Below, piece after piece: positions 17,969 through 25,256 of a stretch of 32,068 bases of DNA. The position numbers and the translations under genes are program-made. The stretch comes from Laceyella putida (GTDB lineage: Bacteria > Bacillota > Bacilli > Thermoactinomycetales > Thermoactinomycetaceae), in NCBI RefSeq assembly GCF_042665195.1, contig NZ_JBHTBW010000016.1, positions 1 to 32,068 on the forward strand, read 5' to 3'. The stretch's first letter is position 1. The number at the start of each line of letters is the position of its first letter. Under the pieces are notes generated by a model. The model searched no databases, was not told where the DNA came from, and saw only the letters and a program-made list of their open reading frames with translations.

Positions 17969-18859
17969 GTGCGTGTGATGAAAACGACCAGTGAAAAAAG
18001 GTTGAACCACTCTATTTTGCCCATGCGCCTGTATCATAAGGCAAAAAAGTTTGGCATTTGGGATCCGCGGGATATCGATTTTACCCAGGATCAAGAAGAT
18101 TGGAAGACATTAAAAGATGATGAAAAAGAAGCGATTCTGCGATTGTGTTCGATGTTTCAAGCGGGAGAGGAAGCGGTGACTCTGGATTTGCTTCCCTTGA
18201 TTCGCGTTATCTCCCTGGAAGGGCGCCTTGAAGAAGAGATGTATCTGACAACGTTCCTCTGGGAAGAAGCGAAACACACGGAGATTTTCAGAAGATTCCT
18301 CGATGAAGTGACGGGAGAGGTCAGGGATTTGTCCATCTATCACCTGGAAAATTACCGCAAAATCTTTTACGAGTTTCTGCCGCAGGCTATGGAGCGTCTG
18401 GTTGATGACGGCTCTCCGGAAGCCCAGGCGGAGGCCTCGGTCACGTATAACATGGTCGTGGAGGGCATACTTGCGGAAACAGGCTATCACGCTTTTTACA
18501 ATTCGCTCCAGCGTCAAGGGAAAATGCCGGGGATGATACAAGCGGTGGGGTACTTGAAAAAGGACGAATCCCGGCATCTCGGTTACGGAAGCTATCTCCT
18601 GCAACGGCTCATTTCCGAGCACGACCATGTTTGGGACGTCATCAACAAGCGGATGGAAATGCTCCTTCCGTTCGCGATCGGTGTTGTCAATGAATTATTC
18701 AACGAGATAGATCCGTATCCCTTCGGGTTGGACAAAGAAGAATTTATCCATTTCGCGATGAAGCAATTCCAGGTGCGTATGGATGTCCTCGAACGGGCCC
18801 GCGGGAAAACGCTCGATGAGATTTATTCGGTTAGTGAACATGACGTAGGTGTAATCTAG
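17969..18859 (+). CDS. R2-like ligand-binding oxidase (R2lox, Mn/Fe)
   Basis: A 296-residue ferritin-like protein related to ribonucleotide reductase R2 but with R2lox features. All six metal ligands known from Geobacillus kaustophilus R2lox (E69, E102, H105, E167, E202, H205) are present two residues earlier: E67, E100, H103, E165, E200 and H203. The residues that form the Tyr-Val ether crosslink are also there, V70 and Y160. R2lox assembles a Mn/Fe cofactor, activates O2 and binds a long-chain fatty-acid-like ligand; its physiological reaction is unknown. GTG 17969 is chosen because GGAGG at 17956-17960 is eight bases upstream; ATG 17954 overlaps that site. An alcohol dehydrogenase lies before it and an aldehyde dehydrogenase after it. 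Automated annotation often calls this family 'ribonucleotide-diphosphate reductase beta', which is wrong here. Confidence 0.95.
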   Translation: MRVMKTTSEKRLNHSILPMRLYHKAKKFGIWDPRDIDFTQDQEDWKTLKDDEKEAILRLCSMFQAGEEAVTLDLLPLIRVISLEGRLEEEMYLTTFLWEEAKHTEIFRRFLDEVTGEVRDLSIYHLENYRKIFYEFLPQAMERLVDDGSPEAQAEASVTYNMVVEGILAETGYHAFYNSLQRQGKMPGMIQAVGYLKKDESRHLGYGSYLLQRLISEHDHVWDVINKRMEMLLPFAIGVVNELFNEIDPYPFGLDKEEFIHFAMKQFQVRMDVLERARGKTLDEIYSVSEHDVGVI

Positions 18860-18873
18860 TGAGGTGGTTGGGG

Positions 18874-20367
18874 ATGACAAAGACTTTAGAGAATCCGATC
18901 GTCTCTGGAAATGTGAGAAATTTCCTTAATCACGGCCCGAAGAAGCTTTTCATCGGAGGGCGCTGGGTTCCGTCCCAGTCGGAAAAAACCTTTACGACGG
19001 TGGATCCGGCGACGGGGGAAGCGTTGGCGACCGTATATGAAGCTGAAGCCGCCGATGTTGAAGCGGCCGTTCAAGCGGCGCGCAAAGCCTTGGAGGGGCC
19101 CTGGAGCCGGATCAGCCCGGCGGAACGGGCGCGGCTTCTTTGGAAATTATCGGACCTGATCGAGAAACATGCCGACGAACTGAGCCAGCTGGAGTCCCTC
19201 GATACCGGTAAACCGCTGACGGAGACTTCGACGTTCGATGTACCCTTTACCGTGGATCATTTCCGCTATTTTGCGGGATGGGCGACGAAACTGACCGGGG
19301 AAACGCTTCCCGTGTCTTTCCCAGGGGATTATTTGGCCTACACGCGCCGGGAGCCTGTCGGGGTGGTCGGAGCCATTGTCCCGTGGAATTTTCCGCTGAT
19401 GATCGCTTCGTGGAAACTTGCTCCCGCCCTGGCATGTGGCAATACCGTGGTACTCAAGCCTTCGGAACTTACCCCGTTGACGGCGATCCGTCTCGGTGAA
19501 CTGATGCAGGAAGCGGACATTCCGCCTGGTGTCGTCAACATTGTACCGGGGTACGGCCGAACGGCGGGAGCGGCGTTGACCGGACATCCGGAAGTGAACA
19601 AAATCACGTTTACCGGGTCGACCGCGGTAGGGAGGGAAATCGTCCGGGCTTCGGCGGACAGCTTTAAGCGGGTGACGCTGGAGTTGGGCGGCAAATCGCC
19701 GAACATCGTCTTTCCCGATGCAGATATAGACGCCGTTGCCGGCGGGATTATGATGAGCATCTTTTTCAACCAAGGCGAAGTGTGCTGCGCCGGTTCACGG
19801 TTGTATTTGCACAAACAGATCTATGACAAGGTGTTGTCCGCGGTAGTGGACCGAGCCAAGGCGATCCGACAAGGGGTGGGCATTGACCCTGGAACACAGA
19901 TGGGACCGCTCGTCAGCGAACAACACATGAACAGGGTGCTGGGATACATCGAAAATGGCATCCAGGAAGGAGCAAAAGTACTGGCGGGTGCGGAGCGCGG
20001 TTTACAAGCAGGATATTTTGTCAAGCCCACCGTACTGGAAGCCCGCGATGATATGACAGTGGCGAAGGAAGAGATTTTCGGCCCGGTACTGGCTGTATTG
20101 CCCTTTGAGGATCTATCGGACGTCATCCGGCGAGCCAACGCGACGGAATACGGACTTGCCGCCGGAATATGGTCGAAGGATGTAAAAAAAGCCATCCAAG
20201 TGGCCCACTCCCTCAAAGCGGGGACTGTTTGGGTGAACGGGTACAGCCTGCTCGACCCGACTAGCCCGTGGGGCGGGTTTAAACAGAGCGGCGTGGGAAG
20301 GGAAATGGGCCAATACGCGCTGGAGCACTTCACGGAAGTAAAGAGCGTCTGGGTCAACCTTACGTAG
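18874..20367 (+). CDS. NAD(P)-dependent aldehyde dehydrogenase
   Basis: A 497-residue cytoplasmic aldehyde dehydrogenase that converts an aldehyde to the acid. The nucleophile is C304 in NQGEVCCAGSR and the general base E270 in LELGGKSPN, 34 residues apart as in ALDH2. The oxyanion Asn lies in VPWNFPL and the cofactor loop is FTGSTAVGREI. It resembles the betaine/phenylacetaldehyde branch, which has broad substrates. ATG 18874 is preferred to the GTG at 18859 because GAGGTGG (18861-18867) falls six bases before it. Only 14 bases separate it from R2lox, so the two genes are almost certainly cotranscribed. It would complete an alcohol-aldehyde-acid sequence with the dehydrogenase two genes upstream. 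Confidence 0.93.
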   Translation: MTKTLENPIVSGNVRNFLNHGPKKLFIGGRWVPSQSEKTFTTVDPATGEALATVYEAEAADVEAAVQAARKALEGPWSRISPAERARLLWKLSDLIEKHADELSQLESLDTGKPLTETSTFDVPFTVDHFRYFAGWATKLTGETLPVSFPGDYLAYTRREPVGVVGAIVPWNFPLMIASWKLAPALACGNTVVLKPSELTPLTAIRLGELMQEADIPPGVVNIVPGYGRTAGAALTGHPEVNKITFTGSTAVGREIVRASADSFKRVTLELGGKSPNIVFPDADIDAVAGGIMMSIFFNQGEVCCAGSRLYLHKQIYDKVLSAVVDRAKAIRQGVGIDPGTQMGPLVSEQHMNRVLGYIENGIQEGAKVLAGAERGLQAGYFVKPTVLEARDDMTVAKEEIFGPVLAVLPFEDLSDVIRRANATEYGLAAGIWSKDVKKAIQVAHSLKAGTVWVNGYSLLDPTSPWGGFKQSGVGREMGQYALEHFTEVKSVWVNLT

Positions 20368-20410
20368 AAAATGAGAGAATTTTCTTTGTTTTAAAAAGCG
20401 GCCAACCTTA

Positions 20411-20464
20411 TTGTAGTCTACAAATGAAATGATGTATCGGTGAATGGCGGGCTTAAAGTCCGCC
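20411..20464 (+). promoter_or_regulatory. Two inverted repeats between the aldehyde dehydrogenase and aarF-like genes
   Basis: TTGTAG-T-CTACAA (20411-20423) is a perfect 6+1+6 palindrome of operator type. A second inverted repeat, GGCGG...CCGCC (20446-20464), can form a hairpin but has no T tract. The 125-base gap is the largest in the R2lox gene set. It could hold a partial terminator or a second promoter driving the kinase and envelope genes. Confidence 0.4.
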
Positions 20465-20492
20465 TATCGATTTCGAGAAAGGGTGAACGGTT

Positions 20493-22259
20493 GTGGCAGT
20501 GGCTCCGGTAAAGAAGCTTTCGGAGAAAAGGCTTTACGTGCCTGAAAAGGAGTTTTCGGCAGAACATAAGGAGCAAGCCCGACGGGAAATTCAAAAGATG
20601 CGCAGAAACATCACGAAAGGGAAGCGTTACCGTGGGATCGTACGGACCTTTGCCAAACACGGTTTACTTCACCTCCTGCAGGATCGGCAGACGTTTTTGC
20701 TGTTCCGGAAGAGCCGGAACAAAGAAGAGGAAGAACAACTGCGCAAAATCGGCCGTCGGCTGCGGCTCGTCTTTGAAGAACTGGGACCCACGTTCATCAA
20801 GTTGGGACAAGTGCTCGTTACCCGTCAGGAGCTGATCCCCGAGCCGATTACGACGGAGCTTGCAGAATTGTTGGATGAAATTCCACCCATGCCTTTTTTG
20901 TACATTGCAACTACCATAGATAATGAATTTCCTGAAGGGCTGAAGGTGTTTGAATGGATCGACCCGGAACCCATCGGGTCGGCATCCTTGGCGCAGGTGT
21001 ACCAGGCCCAGTTAAAAGACGGGCGGAAATGTGCGGTGAAGGTGGTCCGCCCCATTGTCGACAAACTGTTTGAAATGGATATCGCCATCATCAAACAGCT
21101 AGTCAAGCGGGTACAAAAGTTGCTCCCCCCCTCTCTCGCGGCTTCTGTTGACTTGTTGGGATTGATCAATGACTATTACAGCAGTTCAACCAATGAGTTG
21201 GACATGCGCATCGAGGCAAGAAATATGAATGAGCACCGGGAGATCATGGATGAGTTTGAGACGATCGGTGTGCCCGAAGTGTATATGGTTACGGAACATG
21301 TCTTGGTGATGGAGTTTATCGATGGATGGAATCTCAAGGAATTTCCTGTTGATTTTTTGACATTTGAAGAACGGTTCACGCGGATGGTCGACTTGGCCCA
21401 TTATTATATCAAAACTTTTTCACAAGGTTATTATCACGCCGACCCTCACGGCTCCAACATCATGATCGACCGCCACACGAAAAAAGCGTTCGTGATCGAT
21501 TGGGGGATGGTGGGGCGGATGGATTCCCTCCATACCGAAGCGATTTTCCGCATGCTTTTGCTCAACCGGCTGAACCAGGGGGAAGACGCTGCGGAAGCGG
21601 CTCTCGATATTATCCAGCCGACCCCCTATACCGATCCGGTTCATTTGAAAGACCAGTTGCGATCGATGTTCATCCACTATGTCAACAGCGAACAGGCAAG
21701 CAAGTACAACTGGGGCAACCTGATCATCCAGATCATCACCATTGGGATGAAGAACTACTGTCGGATTCCCAACGGACTGGCGCTTTGGGCAAAAGGGTTT
21801 ACAGCGGCGGAAGGGACGGCCCGGTGGCTGTGCCCGGAGATCAGCTACCACACGGTAGTGGAGTCGGCAGACGTGCAGATTTTACGACGATGGCTTTCCC
21901 GACGGTTCAACTTCCGTGCGAATGCCAGTTTTATTGCAGAAGCGGCCAAATTGGTCGGAACTCTTCCAAGAAGAATGAACAAAATATTGGAAAAATTCGC
22001 ATGGAACGACTTGAAGCTGATCGTGGAAAACCGCGTCAATGACCATTTGGTTCACAAGGTAAACCAAATGGTCAACCGGGTGACCTTGGCCGTAATGGCC
22101 AGCGGGTTGTTCGTGGGGTCCTCCATCTTACTCTCTTTTGGAACGGAAGAATTGAAAGCGATTCCATCCCTTCGTTGGCTGGCTTCGGGGATGCTTTGGG
22201 GAGCATCTGCCGTCAGCGCTTACGTCATATGGCGGGTCATTCGCTCCAAAAGAGCTTGA
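20493..22259 (+). CDS. ABC1/AarF/UbiB-family atypical kinase, membrane anchored
   Basis: A 588-residue member of the UbiB (ADCK) protein-kinase-like family, whose better-known members act in isoprenoid-quinone or lipid metabolism as ATPases. The family signature KxGQ appears in TFIKLGQVLVTRQEL. The nucleotide loop is GSASLAQVYQAQ, where many homologues have an Ala-rich loop, and the ATP lysine is K183 in CAVKVVRP. The catalytic part is YYHADPHGSN (D317, N322) and the DFG equivalent is DWG (D336). Two hydrophobic helices at about 528-580 form the usual C-terminal membrane hairpin. GTG 20493 follows AAAGGGTGA by seven bases. It heads the downstream envelope genes and follows the R2lox genes, which suggests a lipid-related role; the substrate is unknown. 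Confidence 0.88.
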   Translation: MAVAPVKKLSEKRLYVPEKEFSAEHKEQARREIQKMRRNITKGKRYRGIVRTFAKHGLLHLLQDRQTFLLFRKSRNKEEEEQLRKIGRRLRLVFEELGPTFIKLGQVLVTRQELIPEPITTELAELLDEIPPMPFLYIATTIDNEFPEGLKVFEWIDPEPIGSASLAQVYQAQLKDGRKCAVKVVRPIVDKLFEMDIAIIKQLVKRVQKLLPPSLAASVDLLGLINDYYSSSTNELDMRIEARNMNEHREIMDEFETIGVPEVYMVTEHVLVMEFIDGWNLKEFPVDFLTFEERFTRMVDLAHYYIKTFSQGYYHADPHGSNIMIDRHTKKAFVIDWGMVGRMDSLHTEAIFRMLLLNRLNQGEDAAEAALDIIQPTPYTDPVHLKDQLRSMFIHYVNSEQASKYNWGNLIIQIITIGMKNYCRIPNGLALWAKGFTAAEGTARWLCPEISYHTVVESADVQILRRWLSRRFNFRANASFIAEAAKLVGTLPRRMNKILEKFAWNDLKLIVENRVNDHLVHKVNQMVNRVTLAVMASGLFVGSSILLSFGTEELKAIPSLRWLASGMLWGASAVSAYVIWRVIRSKRA

Positions 22260-22294
22260 TCAATGAATGATTCCAAAGTAAGGAGGAAATGGCC

Positions 22295-22840
22295 TTGAGG
22301 TACCGAGGAAAAAGGTTCTGGTCGAGTATGGTCGTCGCCCTGTGTTTGGTGTTTGCGTTGGTGATGGGGATTTGGACCGGCGGTGTGGCGCTTGCCGTCC
22401 CCATTGGGGGAATCGGAGGGTTTGTCATCGAGGCGGATGAGATCCAAATCAGTAACTTCAATCTGTTGCCGAAGATCGGCGAAACCAGCGAGCGGGCGGC
22501 GTATCCCCAGGGAAGCGTACAGTTGGACGGGGTGATCAAGAACCTTAAGCTGTACAAAGAACTCGATGTTCCTGGCAAAGAAAAAGTGCGGGTGCTTATC
22601 ACTGCATCCAAAGATGTGAAAGCTTCGGGAATGGTTCTCGATTTGAGCAAGCTGCAAGCGGACGCGTCTTTCAACAAACTGAAAATCGCAGAGAAATATA
22701 GCAACGATTGGCAGGGGAAATTCGGATTGTCGGCACCCCGCCTCGTGCTGGAAAAACCGTTCATTCAAGGGCATTACTTGTTTGCCAACAGCATCTCACT
22801 TCCGGGGCTTTCCTTGCAATTGGAAATTTTGGCCCGGTAA
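22295..22840 (+). CDS. DUF6230-family exported protein
   Basis: A 181-residue protein with a signal peptide or N-terminal anchor (residues about 10-33, ending GGVALA before VPIGG). It then has an all-beta region of repeated amphipathic strands: FVIEADEIQISNFNLLP, VRVLITASKDVKASGMVLDL, and the ending SISLPGLSLQLEI. This pattern matches DUF6230 proteins known mostly from Streptomyces, which are often misnamed 'cholesterol esterase'. No catalytic triad is visible. AGGAGG at 22281-22286 is eight bases before TTG 22295 but only two before ATG 22289, so TTG is favoured. The DUF6114 gene follows directly, as in actinobacteria. The function is unknown; placement outside the membrane is predicted. Confidence 0.75.
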   Translation: MRYRGKRFWSSMVVALCLVFALVMGIWTGGVALAVPIGGIGGFVIEADEIQISNFNLLPKIGETSERAAYPQGSVQLDGVIKNLKLYKELDVPGKEKVRVLITASKDVKASGMVLDLSKLQADASFNKLKIAEKYSNDWQGKFGLSAPRLVLEKPFIQGHYLFANSISLPGLSLQLEILAR

Positions 22841-22852
22841 AGGAGTGTCAAC

Positions 22853-23341
22853 ATGCGAGAGACAACTGTGGAAAAAAGGCCTTTGAGTGATTCGGAGTTC
22901 AGTTTGCGGACAGACCGCCGTGTTGACGAAAAAAAGCGCCCAAAACTGGGCCTTACGCTGGTTTGCCTGTCAGGGTTGGCTATTTTATGGATTCCCGTCA
23001 ATCTGTATTGGATGGCCTTTGTGCCGGGAAGCTTTGTCTTTGCCGGAATTCTGTTCGGCGTGCTCGTGCTCAGCTGCGGGGTGATAGGTTGGCTGATGCC
23101 TCAATATGTTCGGCTTCTCGGGGCGTTCGCGATGATACTGTCGATCATGTCCATGATTGGAGCCTTAGGAGGGCTGATTATCGGCACCTTGTTGGGGATT
23201 GTGGGCGGGGCCCTGTGCATCGCTTGGGGACCCGCTTCCCCGTCCCGCGAGAATAATGGGCAAAAGGAACATTTTGGATCAGGGGGGATTCGGTCAACCG
23301 AACGGGATGCTGCCGCCACGTGGAAGCAGTGGTTTAAGTAA
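22853..23341 (+). CDS. DUF6114-family small membrane protein
   Basis: A 162-residue protein with a charged 35-residue cytoplasmic head and about four membrane helices between residues 37 and 125 (LGLTLVCLSGLAILWIPVN, then FVFAGILFGVLVLSCGVIG). The closing motif LGGLIIGTLLGIVGGALCIA followed by WGP strongly resembles the end of DUF6114 proteins of Streptomyces. Its ribosome site AAAGGAG overlaps the stop codon of the DUF6230 gene, so the pair is translationally coupled, as expected of proteins that work together. The function is unknown. It may anchor or export the DUF6230 partner. Confidence 0.8.
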   Translation: MRETTVEKRPLSDSEFSLRTDRRVDEKKRPKLGLTLVCLSGLAILWIPVNLYWMAFVPGSFVFAGILFGVLVLSCGVIGWLMPQYVRLLGAFAMILSIMSMIGALGGLIIGTLLGIVGGALCIAWGPASPSRENNGQKEHFGSGGIRSTERDAAATWKQWFK

Positions 23342-23371
23342 AAAGACGGGGGATGAAGGGGGGGAAGCTTA

Positions 23372-24568
23372 TTGCACTCTTCTTGTTGCGGGATCGTCGG
23401 GAAGGCACTGGCCCTTTGGGTGGGTTTGTCCGTTTGTTTAGTTTTCATTGGTGACAAAATGGTTTCGGCCCAAACTTGGTCACCGGATGAAGGACGATCG
23501 GCCGTCGGGATCATCCAAAAACAGGAGGATGTGTTGCCATTCTTCAAGAAAAAGGACGAAAAGGTTTCTTCGAAGAATGAGGAACCGAAGGCTGCGTTGA
23601 GCCGAACGGATCCAGAGGAAGGGATCGTGATCCGTGCCGAGCACATCGAAGCTCAAGGGTTGATCCCTTCACTGACGACCACGGAGAATGGCCGGTTGGC
23701 TGTTCGGCTTTTTGCAAAGAAGGCCCAAATATACGATATGGCATTGATTGTCGGAAAAAAGAGTACCCCATTCGGGCGATGGGGCATGGATATTCATGAC
23801 GCGGGCCCCGTATTGATTCAAGGCTTGGTCGTTGACGCGACCGCTTTGGGATTCAACATAAAAGGGCCTCCTTTAGAGCTCGACAAGCCGCTTCCCGCTT
23901 TTGTACTTTATGATGTCTATCTGAAGGTGGAACGGATGGAGGCTGACCGTGTCGGAATGCCGCAGGTGGATCTGCAAACGAAGCGAGATGTCAGCTTGTC
24001 TTCGGACGGCCCTGTGATTGATATGGGCCGGTTGCCCAAGGCGAAAGGGTTAAAAGCTCTGACGGACACCGTCAACGATCTGCTGGCTAGTTTGTCAGGC
24101 AACGGTTCAACGGAAGATCCTCCCGGGACCCGACCGGACGATCCGGCGAATCAACCGCCGTTGCCTGAAGAAGATCCTCCCCGACCGCCGAAAAAGCCTC
24201 CTGTGCCCGGACCTGATCCCGATCCGCCGTTGAATCCGCCGAACAATTTGCCGAAACCGCCTTCCTTGCCTCCGAGTGATGTCGGAGACGTGGTCGATAA
24301 GGGATCGGTGGTGAAAAAGGTGGTTGTGAAGCTGAAAGACGGGCTGCATAATGTCCTGACCGTCCTCCAGTTTGTTCAGCAGGCCGAAAAGTACGATCAT
24401 ACAGAGATCACGATCCAAAAGGGGAACCAAAAGGCAGACGCGAAAAATCTGTCGGAGGTTCTCAGCATAAATCTCATTCCCGGAACGGAGATTATCTTGA
24501 TTGCTGAAGGAAAAGAGGCAAAGCAGGCCGTGGAAGCCTTGGCCGATTTTATTAGCAAAAGTGATTAA
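23372..24568 (+). CDS. Predicted exported three-part protein with proline-rich linker and HPr-like C-terminal domain
   Basis: A 398-residue protein starting at TTG 23372 after AAGGGGGGG. Residues 1-34 look like a signal peptide (ALALWVGLSVCLVFIG, ending VSA before QTW). Residues about 88-245 are beta-rich and recall the DUF6230 protein two genes upstream (IVIRAEHIEAQGLIP, VLIQGLVVDATALGF). Residues about 246-310 are a Pro/Asp linker (PPRPPKKPPVPGPDPDPP). Residues 312-398 resemble HPr, the PTS phosphocarrier: VVKLKDGLH, AEKYDHTEITIQKG, IPGTEIILIAEGKEAKQAVE. H326 sits where HPr has its phosphorylated His15, but the following Arg17 is absent (HNVLT instead of HARPA). The regulatory Ser46 position is N359. 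The export prediction depends on the TTG start. The function is unknown; a binding rather than phosphotransfer role is likely. Confidence 0.65.
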   Translation: MHSSCCGIVGKALALWVGLSVCLVFIGDKMVSAQTWSPDEGRSAVGIIQKQEDVLPFFKKKDEKVSSKNEEPKAALSRTDPEEGIVIRAEHIEAQGLIPSLTTTENGRLAVRLFAKKAQIYDMALIVGKKSTPFGRWGMDIHDAGPVLIQGLVVDATALGFNIKGPPLELDKPLPAFVLYDVYLKVERMEADRVGMPQVDLQTKRDVSLSSDGPVIDMGRLPKAKGLKALTDTVNDLLASLSGNGSTEDPPGTRPDDPANQPPLPEEDPPRPPKKPPVPGPDPDPPLNPPNNLPKPPSLPPSDVGDVVDKGSVVKKVVVKLKDGLHNVLTVLQFVQQAEKYDHTEITIQKGNQKADAKNLSEVLSINLIPGTEIILIAEGKEAKQAVEALADFISKSD

Positions 24569-24704
24569 ATTTCACATCCACGTTCGGTACGCTTTTGTCT
24601 GATGCGAGGTTTCCTATTCGCTAGATAAGTTATGTATACACAGTTGAAATCGAACATTGAGAATCCAATCGAAATTTTTATAGAGGACGGGAGATGAAAA
24701 CGGC

Positions 24705-25037
24705 ATGTCGGAAAGAAAAATGACAATGGAAGAACGGATTGAAGCTTTTTACCAACAGAGCGGCGGACCTCACAATAGTGAGATACCCAAACTTCTTGAA
24801 AAACATTTGCTGTACGGTAAAGACCATGGTATGGCCGGATATAAAGAAACCTTTGAAGATGCGGTCATCGATACACTGGTAATGGATCCGAGCTTGCTTC
24901 TCCTTTTCGAACGGGTTCAGCGATGGAGAATTAACCGTCAAGAAAATCATGGAAGCTTATCTCGGTTAGAGGAAAGAATAAAAAAATTAGAAGAAGAAGT
25001 ATATAAATTAAGAGAGGAAATTCTATCTCGCGTGTAA
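24705..25037 (+). CDS. Small protein with C-terminal coiled coil
   Basis: A 110-residue protein with no recognised family. Residues 1-75 are mixed helical (LLEKHLLYGKDHGMAGYKE, then DAVIDTLVMDPSLLLLFER). Residues about 83-108 form a strongly charged heptad pattern (LSRLEERIKKLEEEVYKLRE), a short coiled coil suggesting oligomerisation. There is no signal peptide. The ATG at 24705 lies 11 bases after GGGAG, longer than ideal. An overlapping nine-codon frame begins at ATG 24694. It sits after the exported HPr-like gene in the same direction, separated by 136 bases, and may be independently transcribed. Confidence 0.6.
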   Translation: MSERKMTMEERIEAFYQQSGGPHNSEIPKLLEKHLLYGKDHGMAGYKETFEDAVIDTLVMDPSLLLLFERVQRWRINRQENHGSLSRLEERIKKLEEEVYKLREEILSRV

Positions 25038-25092
25038 GCGATGAAAATAGCGGGAATTACAATACACAAGAGGGTATAACCGGCCGAGATAA

Positions 25093-25197
25093 GTAACAGG
25101 ACACGGACCTATAAGGGGCCCCGACGTCAAAGCGCGGGTGGCGCTGGCTAACCCAAACGATCCTGGAACCTTTATGTTAACGGTTCCGGGATCGTTT
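25093..25197 (+). promoter_or_regulatory. Structured leader before the nitronate monooxygenase, weakly T-box-like
   Basis: Between the coiled-coil gene and the monooxygenase lies about 220 bases rich in pairing. AGTAACAGGACACGG (from 25092) recalls the 5' part of T-box leaders. GGGTGGC at 25136-25142 recalls the T-box antiterminator bulge, and a strong terminator hairpin follows. However, a full Stem I and the canonical GGTGGNACC are missing. It may be a degenerate T-box, another RNA switch, or chance. The downstream gene is not a usual T-box target. Confidence 0.2.
25155..25197 (+). terminator. 16-bp hairpin terminator or attenuator
   Basis: AAACGATCCTGGAACC (25155-25170) pairs with GGTTCCGGGATCGTTT (25182-25197), all 16 positions with one T-G wobble, around an 11-base loop. 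The 3' arm ends in TTT and is followed by ATTTTAAT. It can end the transcript from upstream or act as an attenuator for the monooxygenase gene 60 bases later. Confidence 0.8.
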
Positions 25198-25256
25198 GCA
25201 GAAATTTTAATCAAAGGAAGCTCCTGAAAACATTGATAGAGAGAAGGGTTGAAATT

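Noticed and set aside
17954..18859. R2lox gene as a ribonucleotide reductase small subunit
   Set aside because: V70 and Y160 match the R2lox crosslink pair, no large-subunit gene is nearby, and the neighbours are dehydrogenases.
24694..24723. Nine-codon frame overlapping the coiled-coil gene start
   Set aside because: It is too short to support and is probably a chance ATG just after the ribosome site of the real gene.
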